The position numbers and the translations under genes were made by a program. Source: Steinernema hermaphroditum (taxonomy: Eukaryota > Nematoda > Chromadorea > Rhabditida > Steinernematidae). Taken from it: a stretch of DNA of 64,000 nt. The stretch covers positions 14,160,769-14,224,768 of the forward strand of contig CM059624.1 of the NCBI GenBank assembly GCA_030435675.1, written 5' to 3'. The stretch's first letter is position 1, and each line of letters starts with the position of its first letter. This document shows positions 12,589-25,599 of the stretch, in pieces. The notes beneath the pieces were generated by a model, which was not told where the DNA came from, ran no database searches, and saw nothing but the letters and a program-made list of their open reading frames with translations.

Positions 12589-14291
12589 GGAGGAGTAGTG
12601 TACAAAAATTATATGATTCAGAATGTTACTGAAAACCTCATGTCAGAAGATCAAAAATCCCCTTTTCTCTACACACATTCCTTATAAAAACGTACTCTTA
12701 AAGGGACCCGGTCATGGATAAAAAAAGTTTTATAAATCGTCTGAAAATTTTTGTCCACCTGCTTTCGGGGTCGCTGAGCACGGTGGTGAAGTCGGTTTCC
12801 CAAAAAACCCAGTAGTTTTCAAGAAACGGACCTTAGGATTCAGAATGTGTTTTACCGTTGGTCCCGACACGATCTATCCGGCGCGGCACGAGTTGCGCAA
12901 TATTTTCGTTCTTTTTGGCCGAAATAGGTGACGACCAGCTCCGCGCTTGGGAACATTTTGCTCAGCAGCTTCTGGCGAGTCGAATGAGCCCAGGCGCGCC
13001 TAGATTGGATAAGTGCGTAGAAAACGCGGGAACTACGGTCGTGTCCGTCATGCAAATCGTTTCGGGACCGACTCACCGAGAATTGGACATCAAAACTGTG
13101 TAGATCCTAAGGTCCGTTTCTTGAAAACTACTGGGAATTTTGACAAACTGATTTCAGCATGATGTTGGGCAGCCTCTAAAACAAGGGGCTGAACCGTTTT
13201 CAGAACGAACCGCGAACTCTGCCTTGCGCTTGAAGGCCAAGTTTGCACGACGTTTTTTGTCTATTTTTTGCTATTTCTCAGAAACTATCATGTTTTCCGA
13301 GAAACCAACTTCACCATCGTGTTCAGCAACCCCGAAAACAGGGGTGTACAAATTTTCAGAAGATTTGAAGAAGTTTTTTTATCCATGACCGGGTCCCTTT
13401 AAGTAGGATTTCAGCATACTGTTGAGCTCGTACGTATGTAATGGCGGATCATTTCAGTGCTGGTTTAGCTGGCTAACCATGGGTATTTCATGGAAGGTAT
13501 ATAACCGTTCTGTTAACTCCAAAGTTTTTAATTGATTAAGTACTGTACACAAAAACTGAGCAAGCTCATTTAAACCTTATGGAAATAGAGCCCAAATGTG
13601 GAATTAAGATCCAAAAGTTTCATTTTGCCCGAACGACCGCGGAAGGCCGTATCTTTCTAAGTTCAACCCTACAACAGCTGATCCATACTTGTCCCTTTCC
13701 ATTCAGAACGATATCAGTGGGAAGCGTTTAAATTAAGATTAAGAGGTCGAAAAATTGGGCCAAAACGTTCCTTAATATTCGCGCAGGGGGCTGACGTCCT
13801 AGAAGAACAGTAAGCCGGGACTAATAGTAAGGTATGAGTGAAATATGTGCGGTTATATCAATATGGATTCACTAAGATCAGGCGCCAGTTTCAGTATAAC
13901 AGCCCAATAGTATATTCAGTATAACAACGGCAAAATGAAACTTTTGGATCTTAATTCCACCTTTGGGCTCTATTTCCAAAAGGTTTAAATGAGCTTGCTC
14001 AGTTTTTGTGTGGTCACAGTATCTGGTACTGTTACAGTACTTAATCAATTAAAAACTTTGGAGTTAACAGAACGGGTATATACCTTCCATGAAATACCCA
14101 TGGTTAGCCAGCTAAACCAGCACTGAAATGATCCGCCATTACATACGTACGAGCTCAACAGTATGCTGAAATCCTACTTAAGAGTACGTTTTTATAAGGA
14201 ATGTGTGTAGAGAAAAGGGGATTTTTGATCTTCTGACATGAGGTTTTCAGTAACATTCCGAAACATATAATTTTTGTACACTACTCCTCCA
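12589..14291. repeat. Large palindromic element interrupted by a TTAA-target insertion
   Basis: The left arm runs 12589-13631 and the right arm 13932-14291, mirror images apart from a 697-bp element plus one TTAA copy present only in the left arm. Matching pieces are 12589-12701 with 14179-14291 (GGAGGAGTAGTGTACAAAAA and its complement) and 13403-13631 with 13932-14178. The spacer of about 300 bp (13632-13931) shows nothing recognisable. Because the right arm is uninterrupted, it shows the empty site of the insertion. Confidence 0.75.
12702..13398. mobile_element. Non-autonomous TTAA-target element, copy 1 (697 bp, piggyBac-like)
   Basis: The element begins AGGGACCCGGTCATGGATAA and ends with the inverted GGGTCCCT. 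It is flanked by TTAA at 12698-12701 and 13399-13402. The mirror arm of the surrounding palindrome has a single TTAA at the same place, which confirms a TTAA duplication on insertion. The terminal inverted repeats are long (about 140 bp, imperfect). No transposase frame is present. TTAA targeting is characteristic of the piggyBac superfamily, but assignment from termini alone is inference. Confidence 0.8.
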
Positions 14292-16370
14292 GTCTTCAAT
14301 ACTAGCTTTCGATAACTGTACATATTCACTCGCAGTTGTAATTGCAAAAATTGTAACTGACCGAGAATAAGAACAAGTATTTTCTTGACTAAATCTTGAA
14401 ACAGTCCACTTAATAGAGCTAGAAAACAATAAGAGCTTTGAGGAGATAGAAGTAACGAAGCACAAAAATAGGCAATAAAGATACGCGACGGTGCTTTAAC
14501 AAAAGAATAAAACCGATCGTACTCGTAAACCTGAAGAAAACAAGGTGGCAATAACATGAAAACCGCTTCCTACATTAAAAATAGTTCCTCCTCGTTCCGC
14601 GTGAACGAAATAAAGCGAGAATAAAAAGAAAAACATGGATAATAACCGCGTAACTGCGTGTCGATGGGCCATTATTCCAGGCGGCTGCAGATCGCTTGCA
14701 TACGTAAAAGAGGCTAAAAGGGATGAATTCTTCCAGTCTGGTGACATGTTCGCTCTAATTAATCAAACTGCAGAAATTGATGGAGGAAGTGGTGTGACAT
14801 GCTAGACAGCCTTTGAACGTTCTTATTTGAAAGCTGCACTTTATGGATAAAAAATGGTATTGGCACATACATTGGGACGTCTGAGCTCAGCCTCTCCAAC
14901 AGTGACAGGAAACGAACAGTCTTTTCCTTCTTTTTCGACTGTCCTCTTATTGTTATGTTTGATGGCGGTGGGTTGGTTGGGATGCTAAGCGACTGATATG
15001 AATGGCTTCTTTCGGCCACGGTCACTATTTTCCCGCTACATGTTGCTGGTTCCCGGCTATACTCAGAGTCTGCTAAGTTGAGCCATCTCTGCTTTCAATT
15101 CGTTGCTCACACGCCCCCCAAAAATTTTAAGACCGCCCCCGGTTCTCTGGTTTCATTCAAATAATCCATTACTCCAAACATTTGCAGCCGAAACCATAAT
15201 GGTTAATCAAACCAAGACGAAATTTTTACTTTTCTATGGATGAAACGTCCTCGAAGAGTTTAGAATCAAGTAAACCTGATGCAACACAATATCGAAACGT
15301 AACAAACCCATGACATTAAAAAATTTGTAAGCTTTACGCTGCTATTGTATATTCGAATTTCCGTACATCTAATGCAGTAGAGACACAGCGTGTTCAGGAG
15401 TATAAAGGAGTATTGTCTTGGCCGGCTAATGAAATAAGACCTACCTGGTGATAGTCCGACGAGTCGAAACAATGAACACAGTCAAACGCGCTTTGAAAAT
15501 AACAGCCACTGATGCATGGTTCTTCAATTTGTGATCGTCAATTATTTATCGACAGTCAAAACAAAAAGCGGAAAGAATTTTAGATGTTGTTATTGCGAAA
15601 CTAGACGATTTTCACATCGGCATAGTACACAACTTTTCCTTGGTTTTCCAGTGCACTTACATGGTTAGACAGCTCACCGTTAGTACTGGTACTGATTGCA
15701 TTGAACGATGCCAAAAATTCAACTTTTAGCGTGGTATCTATGTCAGCAAAAGATGCTAAGAGGCCAAGAATAAAAAACTCAAAAATTGTATGACCCTAAT
15801 CTTGCTGGAAATCGGTTTCTAAATAGAGAGCAAAATCTCAGTCATAAAATTGTTGTCAAAAATCACCATTATAACTAAACATGTCCAAAAATGATTGTAA
15901 ATTCTAACTAACATTTCCATTCACCTTGCTAACCGACCTCGACTGCACAAAATGACTGATAATATAACATAAATTAGCTGCTTGCCATAACAATGTGAAC
16001 GAAGATAATGAAAACATATCGATGTTTCGATCGATACTGACACTTAAACAAAAATGCAACCACGTTTCAACACAAATGCGAGTATAGTGTATGACTCCCG
16101 TACGTGGACACCTATGAGGACAACGTGCTGCTAATTGACCATGACTGATTGCAAATTACCTTAATAATTAATTAAATGGTACCCATCAGAATGTTCTGTT
16201 TCAGCGCTCTTTTTGCGCAACAAATTCAGAGAATCATCTTCAAATGGCGTGATCATCATTTGAGTGAAAGCTAAAACCCTCAAGAATCGAGATGGTTTCA
16301 TGCTTCGGTCGCGCTTCACCGTTGGGTCCTACCACGACATGCTTGACAGTTCATATTTTTCCATTTGGGT
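14292..16370. other. Interval without a supported gene
   Basis: AT-rich DNA with short open stretches but no recognised domain, RNA gene or element terminus on either strand. Confidence 0.35.
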
Positions 16371-16384
16371 AGGGTTTTAAATAG

Positions 16385-16530
16385 TGAAGCTTGTGAAGCG
16401 CGCCAGCACCAACCGGTTCGACATCAGCGCCACGCCAGGGATGAAGCCGGCTACAACGAGACATGCACTGTTTGTCTATTATTCGATGTTGTTCAAGGTG
16501 TAAGCCTTTGATTCGCGAAATAATGTCACG
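16385..16530 (+). repeat. Dispersed repeat, truncated copy (partner of 3937 and 59262)
   Basis: This matches the 3' half of the larger copies: 'accggttcgacatcagcgcc', 'acgccagggatgaagcc', 'tttgtctatt' and 'gattcgcgaaataa'. It is more diverged than the other two and lacks their 5' half. Confidence 0.5.
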
Positions 16531-16875
16531 AAAGTCGTAAAAATCGTGAAAATTTCTGCAAAAATTTATTGTAAGCCTAAGCCTCACCTTTCCTTTTGAA
16601 TCCGGTCAACATCTTAGCCGGAATAAGAGCCAATCCTTGCGTAAACCGCCGACTTTTCAGAGCCAAATTCATTTTGGAACTAACAACAAGGGAGGAACAC
16701 GTTGTGGCAAAAATTTGGAAAACGTCTAAACGACAATGCAAGGCGACATCTGTCGAGCGACAACACACAAATTGAATTCGTCGATCGCTTTTTCATAAGT
16801 GTCTTTCCTCTCGAACGCACTAATTGGACAAGCCTGTCCGTGGCAGAGGACAAGGCTTTGCGGGCGAAAACAGAC

Positions 16876-17008
16876 CTTCGTTCTTGTAGAAGAGGCGGAA
16901 CTGAACGGAGCGGATGCTCCAGTAGACGCGGGCAATGAGCTGGTCGACGACCTTGACGCCGAAAATCGGGCGAGGCGTACTGTAGATACGGTGCAGGGCG
17001 CGATCGAA
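16876..17008 (-). CDS. Candidate isolated exon, unknown protein
   Basis: A 133-nt open segment on the minus strand starts after CTGCATTTCAG (exon from 17008) and ends at a possible GTCTGT donor (exon to 16876). It would encode about 44 residues beginning FDRALHRIYS and ending RLFYKNE. Third positions are strongly G/C, unlike the surrounding AT-rich DNA. No continuation could be joined in phase on either side. The stretch at 16600-16700 is also open but does not match the required phase. It could be one exon of a gene with long introns or a pseudogene remnant. Confidence 0.3.
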
Positions 17009-17179
17009 CTGAAATGCAGGATAAGTTGTGATGTAGCTATGATACTTTGTGTGCATACAAATTTCACAAAAAAACATTAAATGGTCGGCTCTCCGTTTAT
17101 TGTATAGGGGATGTATCGTTGGGACGGAAAAACCATTGCTCGAACAAAACGAACTGATCCAATTCAATACAACTGTCGT

Positions 17180-20100
17180 GTTTAGAAAAAAGGTACAGAA
17201 AGTTTAGAACACGGTCAAAACGTAGACAAGTGATTAAAATATGGTGAATGCATGATAGTAGTGATGTAGGATAGATAACTGTAAAATGTCGCCGTGGAAT
17301 AAAGACATTTAAAGCATTTTAAGACACCAAATTAAAAAAGGATTGGACCATGTTGGATAACTGTACTGGATGGAGCCATACACAATGGAGTCATGCAAAA
17401 ACAGACCGGCCCTCAATCAAGCGGCAAAATGTATAAATACTTGGTGGCTGCTTCACTATCAACACTGTTTTGCCAAAACACATCAGAGAATCAACATGAG
17501 ATGACGTGGAAGTAACCTGAGCTTTGCGCTCGAGCCCTTATTTCTCACGTCACTAGCTGTGATACATGAATTACTGGTAGGTCCCGTTACGATATGCCTG
17601 ATTGATCAGAAGAATTCGAGCAGAGTGTTTTACAGTAAACCCGCCCGATCGCATTTGTATCCCCGTTATCCGCAAATGCAAGAAATTTCTAATCACAAAA
17701 ATGATCAGTTATCATGAATTACTGGTGGATCCCATTGCGGCATGCCATCCCATCAAAAAGCACAAAAATAATCAGTTATCAAGAGAGTTGCTCGCTATCC
17801 CTGTGATTAATTGCACGATAAAAAACCGTTTCGTTAAAAGCAGTTGATTGTCAGATAAAATGATGGCTTGACATCTGAACAAAAATTGATGATCAATCGC
17901 AGTTGGCCGGGCTCGAGTTTCACGTTGGATTCGTATTTTTAGCTCTACAGTATTCGTGGTCCGTTGCCCGAAAGTTTCCATATCCGTCTCCCAAGTTTGT
18001 CTATATGATACAAAAATATGTCAAGATCGATATAAGAGCTTTTCAGTAAATCAGCCGCCTACCATTACGCAAAGTGCCAAGTGAAGACTCCGAAGATGCG
18101 AGGAGATCGCCTAATGGCAACGGCTACAACTTATATACGTATGTACGTCTCGCCTGACCAAATCCAAAAATATTATAGGAAGCAATTAATGATATTAATG
18201 GACCGACATCGAAACTTTCCCCAAAAAAATTGACAGATATTAGCGTGACATTCACGATATTTCAACAACTTCACCCATAACACCGCACAAAATGTGCCGA
18301 AAATGGTTCTAGGCTTATATGCTTAGAGAGCGGGGGTTGTATTATAACCATTTACATAGGTGCTAGTTCTAGTTCTAGGCCTCGGCTTGGTTTAAGCCTG
18401 TACGAAAAGATTTTAAATGAACCCAAACGGTGAGCTTTGTTATCATGATAGCTTCGCATATGGTGGCCGTATTTGGCTGTTTTCCAAACACGCCTCGACA
18501 CTTAGAGACGTTCCGAGCTTCAAATTTTGAAACATGACAAAACTTACCTGCGAAGATCGCCGACGACTCTTGTCATTTCCGATGGTGAGGAACGGGTTCT
18601 TGCCTGTAAACATGTCATCAATCTGAAGAAAACGCTCAGATTACTTCTTTTCAAAAGGATCTCAATCGTTTCCATTTCGTGGTGGGACTCAGCAAAAGAC
18701 ACTGTCCCGTGCGCCTTTTGCGGCATCTTTACATAATCGCATTGCAATAGCAATTGTCAAAATAAAAAATTGAATTTTCATGACTCGGCGTTGATGATTG
18801 ATTTTCGAAAGTGACATTTCCCGTCGGATGGGTGTAAGAAAAGTGGCGATAATGCGTCGCTCACGGATTGAGTTACGCGTCGCCGCCAACGCTCTGTGGC
18901 CTGTGGGTGGACAAGCAGAAGAAGAAAACGAGAATTATTAATTGAGGTTACCGTCGGTGACGATCGTTTGAAATGAGTCGGCGATTTGAGTGACATTGGG
19001 CAGAGATTGGCGCGAAATCGACATGGTGCCGGGTGTAATTAGGGGATGTGTGAGCGGGGATGGCTGTCTTGGCCGTGATGGGACACTTGAGAGGGTGAAA
19101 GGCGAGATGCAGATGGCTTTTAGGGAACTTAAGTACGTGAGTACATAAGTTATGGGCGGCGGACTTCTTGAAAGGAAGCTTTTAAAAAGGAGGGCACTAA
19201 GACCAAGGATCGAGATATTCTTTTAAGGGTGAATGAGAATAGAATGAATGATTACGGTGCGATAGTTTTTGGCTTCATAATGTGTATTTTATGCACGTCT
19301 AAACCTTAATCAAGCCAAAAAACTCCAAAAAATTGATAGGAACCTAAAATTCAAGCAGGCATGTGCGATATTATAGATTGAACGGGAAGAGTGATAAAAA
19401 TATTGAGTTGTTAACTTGAAAACGGGTCTTCCAACGATTGTTTGTCTATGTAAAACGCGTACATTTCACCATTGGTGTTCTCCCGGCACGTTTTCTTCAC
19501 AGTGGACTAAATCATAACTGCAATATTCAAAACAGTCCAAATTGAAGCCATCTATTTAACGAGCAGGGTGGAAACCAAAAAATCTTGACCTCGACCACAA
19601 TCAATGGCCCACACCTGGATAGCCCTCGGCTGGCAGACCTGTTAGTGCCATCTGCAATCCGCCGATAGTTATGATGAAAACATCAATCCGCTAAAGTTCC
19701 ACTAAAGGAATGACCAATATTTTCCAAAAATGACTAAATATTGGAAAAAAGAAACTGCGTAATTAAACCCGTACTCCACGGGGTAAGACGCACGCGCGTC
19801 GTACCTCTATTGTAAATTGCCCCAATTCTTTAAAGCCGTTGACTAACCAGCGAAAAGTGAAAAGAGAGACCACTCGGGACCAAATACAAACCGTTCTTGT
19901 CCGATGCATACAGATCCATATCAAACTGTTGTTTTGAGATTGCTGAGATAAAACACAAAGCATGTAAAAAAAACATTCAGCACGTTTAGGGAGGTTCAAA
20001 AATTGGCACCCTATTCATAACAGGGATTAGAAAATCTTAATCAATCTTAATTGTCCAATAGTCAAGCATATCTGCTCGCAAAAATGAAAAATATGAATAA

Positions 20101-20480
20101 AATCATACTTTCTCTACGACATCGTAAACATCTGTAAGCAGTAGTACCAGATTAGGGTTGAATCGATAGGAAATCGAACACAAAAAACCAGACTGTACGT
20201 ATAAAACAAGGCTACAACATTGCGGTAGATGTAAAAGAGTCGTGGTCGGTGACTGGTACCCACGACTGGACCCACCCACGTTTGCGCGTCTCATCAGCAT
20301 AAAGTTTGGATCCAACTAACAAGGACATCATTCAAAGATCATTCTGACCGACATGTTCTGCAAAAAGTGTTCCGAAAATACAAAAATTAAGAATTGTGTT
20401 GATACATTTTCATTGGTTGCGGCACAACGTACCCGATCGACTGTTCATAGTTCATATTTCGCGGACCTGTTTCAAATGGA
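17180..20480. other. Interval without a supported gene
   Basis: No exon chain or element end could be supported. A pair of related short blocks, 'catgaattactggt(a/g)g(g/a)tccc', occurs at 17567 and 17714. A more GC-rich patch at 18800-18990 (minus strand) has a run of Arg-rich translation but no recognisable domain. Confidence 0.35.
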
Positions 20481-20499
20481 TTTTCTGATTTCAAGAGTT

Positions 20500-21290
20500 T
20501 GTGTTTTACGGACAGTGTACAGTATGAAGACAGTGTGTTCGACTTCCCAGCTCGATCTTCATCCAATCCACTGCATCTCATCCCAAACAGCGTTTTCACT
20601 TGGAGTGGTACCCATATTAGCTAGCTCAAATTTCAATGCTAACAGGAACTGCATTCAAGTCTGAGTTACCTTCGAGCTATGTCGCCCAAATCGCCTCAAA
20701 TAACAAATGTTTTTCCTTTTAAATGATCCAAGAATAACTGAAAAATCTTGCGAAATTAAAGGGACCATGGCATTTCGAACTAGCTGTCCAAATGTTACAC
20801 TCTCCGAAGCAAAAGTAATACACAAAGAAATTTTTGAAATGAAAGGGAACAGGTGAACATGTTATTTCGAACTTCCGACAAAATTGAAATCAATTAATCC
20901 GGAATCCGGCAAAAAATTATACCCTTAAGTGGCCAAACCTTCAGTAGCATTACTGTTCTCATCTCCACTGGCTGCAGTATTTCAAACCGGTACAGGTATA
21001 GTAGTTTCATTTCAGGGAAGTGAGTATATGTGTGTTCGATTCCTAACTCAATATTCATCCAAGCCAGCACCCCTCATCCAAAACGGCGTGTTTAGCTTGG
21101 TGTGGTCGCCGTGTTGGTTCAATTGCTCAAATGCTAATCCTACGAGAAGCGGGCACCTTCCAGTCCTATAAATGACAGACTTTAAGAACTGATCGGTTCA
21201 AACCAAAAATCGCACGTCGCCTTCCTTTTAAACGATTCAAAAATAAATAAAGAAACTTATGGGAACATGTCATTTCGAACTTTCCACCAA
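20500..21290. repeat. Diverged tandem duplication, about 500-bp unit
   Basis: The block at about 20515-20780 is repeated at about 21005-21275. Shared words include 'gtgtgttcga', 'atccaa(a)ac(a/g)gcgt', 'ctcaaat' and 'ccttttaaa(t/c)gat(c/t)caa', each unit ending with '(g)aac(a/c)atg(g/t)catttcgaact'. It appears old and non-coding. Confidence 0.45.
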
Positions 21291-21299
21291 ATTAAAACC

Positions 21300-24200
21300 A
21301 AGTAATAAAAAGGTGACAACGTTATTCAAAAATTACATCATTAATTTGGCCAACCTTCGGTAGCATCACTGTCCTCATCTCCACTCCGATGAGCCGAGCT
21401 CTGCAGACGAACGCCAAACATCAATTACGATTGCAAGAATAAAGATTGAAAGAAGCGAGACTCCACGGCATCGGCGCCCAATTATAACATATCAGCTCTT
21501 ACCGACTAGCTGCAGAGAGAGGGAGAAGGCCATTAAAAAGCGCTGGCGAATATTTTACGTTCGCCAAAACGGCACTTTTTGATGCGGGTCGGCGTAAATT
21601 GTCGTTTCGAGACTGCTCGAACCCAAAGCGACGTTCCCACGTCGAAACGACTTCAATAAAACGCGGAAACATCGATGGGAAATCGATTGGGAAAAACAAC
21701 AAACCTACCGATCCACGAGGAAAGCGTCATTCATCTAATTTTTGGCCCTTTTTAATATGCCACAGGCTGCCGTTTTGAATGGTTAATTATTCATGGAAAT
21801 TCGACCCCTTCAGCAAGCGACTCACCGTCGTCGGTGGGAAAAGGGACGCCTGAGGCGAATCTCATCGCGTTCATGAGTGCGTGTGGCGAGAAGACAATGA
21901 CTTCAAAAGAGAAAAGGAAGAAATTAGTTACAAGCGTATCGATTGTACACTTCCTAATTGCGTTCCGGCCCCTGGGGTCATAAGTTGGTCCGAAGAAAAC
22001 AACGCTATAACATGGAGAGAGAGAGAATTGGTCTGGACCACCCTATTATTAGAGAGACTGAAATTAAAGGGTAGCGAATCCGAAGCAATTCGTATCCAGC
22101 TGGGCATGGACGGTACTTATTTAGTGAACTCTTAAAAAGTTATGTAAAGGTACATTTTTGTCTTTCCTACAACAGTGCAAATACGAAATACATACCCGCA
22201 GAAACGCAGAAACGCACAGCCAAAAATATGACCGAAACTAAGCATTATGAGGAATATTCTCTGGGAATATGGATATGGACCCCGTTCGGTTTTGAACTTG
22301 AAGATGCCGTATTTAACCGGATCATCTATCTTTATGTTGTTTGCACACTGCACTGTTCCGTCTCTGTACACTGCGCACTGTACCGTCCATATCCAGCTGG
22401 ATAAGTATAAATCGTGTAAAATTGCACACTGCCATGGTCACTTAATTCTCTCCTGACTATGTCCACTCTGCGAAACTATTGGGTTTGATGGACTATCTAT
22501 CTTAGCTGTCCACGACAGCCTCAACGTTCGCTACTACTGCTACCCAAAAGATCCATCGCCCGTTTACCGTGCATCTTGATATATTATCAGTAAGGGATCC
22601 CCGTTTAAATGAGGCCCCAATTAAATAAAAAAATAACTCTGTCGAAAAAACGAGCTAATTGCTAAAAAAACGAGCTAATTGCTAAGGCATCAATAACGAC
22701 TAGTTCTGATCGACTTGCATCAGCCGCTTATTGCAACTCGGAACTACAGCTTCAAGTACAAAAATTTCGTTTCCACCAGAATTTCTGCGTATTTAACTTC
22801 CACGAATACAACTCGTTACAAAAATTGCTCTGGAAATGCAAAGATCTACTCAAAAATTCTTCATCTGTTATACAAAAGCTTTTTGCTTGCTAAAAACTCG
22901 TTGAGTATAAAAACGAATAGAGGGGTGATGCGAAACCGTATTTTAAGGGCATCTCCATAAAGACATTACCACGTCTCCCAGTCAAACCAAAGATTTTATG
23001 TAACTCCGAAATGCCATTTTGCCAGGTACTATAAACGTGGGTGATTGGAGCAAAAATCGGTGATAGAAGTTATATTTGTTTTTGTTTTATGCAATCTTCT
23101 TTCATTTCAGTAGGTGGCGATCGGTCTAATATGTATTCCTGCGAACAAAACTTGTAATTAGGCTGCGGACCAATGAAGCGAGTCCTATTTTCGCCTTTTG
23201 GATTAGATCTACCATTGTTAGGTTCCGATTTAGGCTCATTTTTATAGATTTAAAGCGATTCCTGGATCTAGAGAATAGAAATGAGGATTCCCACCTGATC
23301 GAAACACTTCTGAATGCACTTCAAAATCATTGAATTCTTGTCACGTTTTTTTTAGGTGTAATTCACGGTCCAGTTTGCTATGGCTCAATAGTTCATGTCG
23401 TACAACAACATAGAGAGGAACTGAATTCTAGTAAAGAACAAACTCGTAAAACTGGAGAAGGAATGGCGGCAAATGAGAATACAAAATCACAACGTAAAGT
23501 ATTGGATCCCTGCACCTATCACAACGGGCATGTTGTTGTTTGAGAAGAACCAGTGCGATGGGCGCAAAATTCAATATGTGACTGCAACACGTTGCTACAA
23601 AGGGTCTTATGCCTAAGTGCCGATCGCCGTCGGCAACGCACTAGAACAACATGGGCATCGCCAAAAATCTGAAGTAGCTGAAATGGACTAAAAACTTGCA
23701 GACATCTGAACTCGAGAGTAAAGTGTGCTACCTACAATGATAGTTAAAAATTCTTCATTTCAATAACAGTAGCCAAACAGTTTAATATCCATTTATGCTC
23801 GATTACCATAGAGCGTTTTACAACGTTTTTGTGCGCATAATACATCTCAGTTTGACCATCTTACCAAGAAAGCCACCATCACCTATCTGCGCCGCCACGT
23901 TTAGTTTAAACGCCAAAGTCCTCGCGCCAACTAAAATAAAGATGGAACTTATTCCGTTCGCTTTACTCTGTAATCGCGCCTCGAAATCAACGCTGTTCCG
24001 CCTCGGAATCAGCAAATATAGTATCTAACAATACTTGACAATGCTGCATAGATGCATACTTGACTAATCACATTTTGTTCTTTTAGATGAATCTGAGCGC
24101 CACGGCCGCCAAAAATTCCGCGATACTTTTAGTGTGTTGTGCTGGATGGTTAACGGCTACTTCCGCAAAAATATAACCGCAGGCCGAACAAATGTGATGA

Positions 24201-25500
24201 ACAGAAAAAAAACCTACTGCTTTCATCGAATACCACAGTGTTCCTTAACAGCGACATTTCCGCTTTCAAGTAGTCGATGCTGAAGACAGCAGAGAAGTGA
24301 GGCTCTTCGAAGAATAACAAAGTATAAGAAGGCCTGCAAAATCCCCATCGGCTTCCTAATCCTTTTTGAGTGATCTTCAAGCGCGCACTTCGAAACGCAT
24401 CAAAAAAGGCATTGCAGCAGTGCGATATATGACAAACACGGACTTTTAATGATTTCATCAAACATTCCCAGCAGGCTGTATGTCAAATCGCAAACAGTTT
24501 GATACTGTCCAAAACGCACCTGACGCTCTTCAAAAGCCGCTTTACTATCAGAGATTGAAGAGATTGAAGCACCAAAGTACAAAGTACACCATAGAACAAG
24601 AACATATTTTACATAAATTTCTAGTTGGTACAGACACTTTAAACTTGATCACGTCTGCTCGCAAAAATGTCCAATCTCTTCAGTGTTGAGACCTTTCTAT
24701 TTTTGATCGAACGTCCGCCATTTATTACATTTCTGGGTCGATTGGATTCCATCACTATTACACACACTCACTTTTCACAATAATACTTGACCTTGTCTTC
24801 ACAAAAAAAAAAAACAAATACGATGTAATTTAAGGGTCCCAACCATGATCTTAGGGATTTCAATTGTCCTTTTTGCGTATCCAACCGTTCCACTTTTCGA
24901 GGATTCAAATCAGATTTGGACCGCCCCTAGTGGAATATGACCTTCAATACAAATTTACAGCGACGGTTCTATTCCTATCACATTCCTAGGTGGGTGGTCG
25001 GAACGACATTTTAACTACTTGAGCCAAAACCTTGCAGGAGCTACAATAGTCTTATTCAAATTTAGGTAGTTTTGAAGCGACACAGCAACATAAGCGATAA
25101 GGGAAAACTGGTACTTTGATTGAATTGAAAAACTTAAAATCTCATCTAGAATTGGGGTACGTATAAAGCATGGAAAGACATGGTCGCAGCTGGACCGTAT
25201 TCATCGAAGGCCAACGAGGATACCAATGATGAGCTATTCATGACTATCCAATGTCACGGATAGGCCATTTTCATGGATGGTCCCAAAGAACCCCAATACC
25301 TTAAATTTCACTGGTAAAATTTATCTCAAAAAACATCTTAAACCTTTCCTACTATCCTCCAGTCTTTGCCAAGTTCCACCACGAAGCACGACTCTTTAAG
25401 AACCTCAAAAAACGCTTTACGATTTTAAGCGTTCAGACTCCACAAAAAAATGATATCATCCGTCATTTTTGGCGCCTGGCCTCAAACCAAAAAGCGGCAC
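21300..25500. other. Interval without a supported gene
   Basis: No coding exon, RNA gene or terminal inverted repeat was recognised. Minor features are a short direct repeat (aaaaaacgagctaattgct) at 22646 and 22666, and a run of related words around CACTG and ACCGTC at 22350-22400. Confidence 0.35.
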
Positions 25501-25504
25501 TCAC

Positions 25505-25599
25505 CCCCTCCGGACTGGGTTGTAACGGCCGCCGACATCGAATTGGTCTTCAGGGAGCGCTCTGCGGGACGCCGAGTCGCTAATAGAGCGACAGCGCTT
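25505..25599 (-). CDS. Candidate isolated exon, unknown protein
   Basis: The segment lies between a good acceptor (TTTGCTTTCAG, exon from 25599) and a consensus donor (GTGAGTG, exon to 25505). It is open for 95 nt. In frame 1 it would encode KRCRSISDSASRRALPEDQF followed by about 12 more residues. Both splice sites are strong and base composition is more balanced than the flanks. No neighbouring exon could be joined and the protein is not recognised. Confidence 0.35.
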
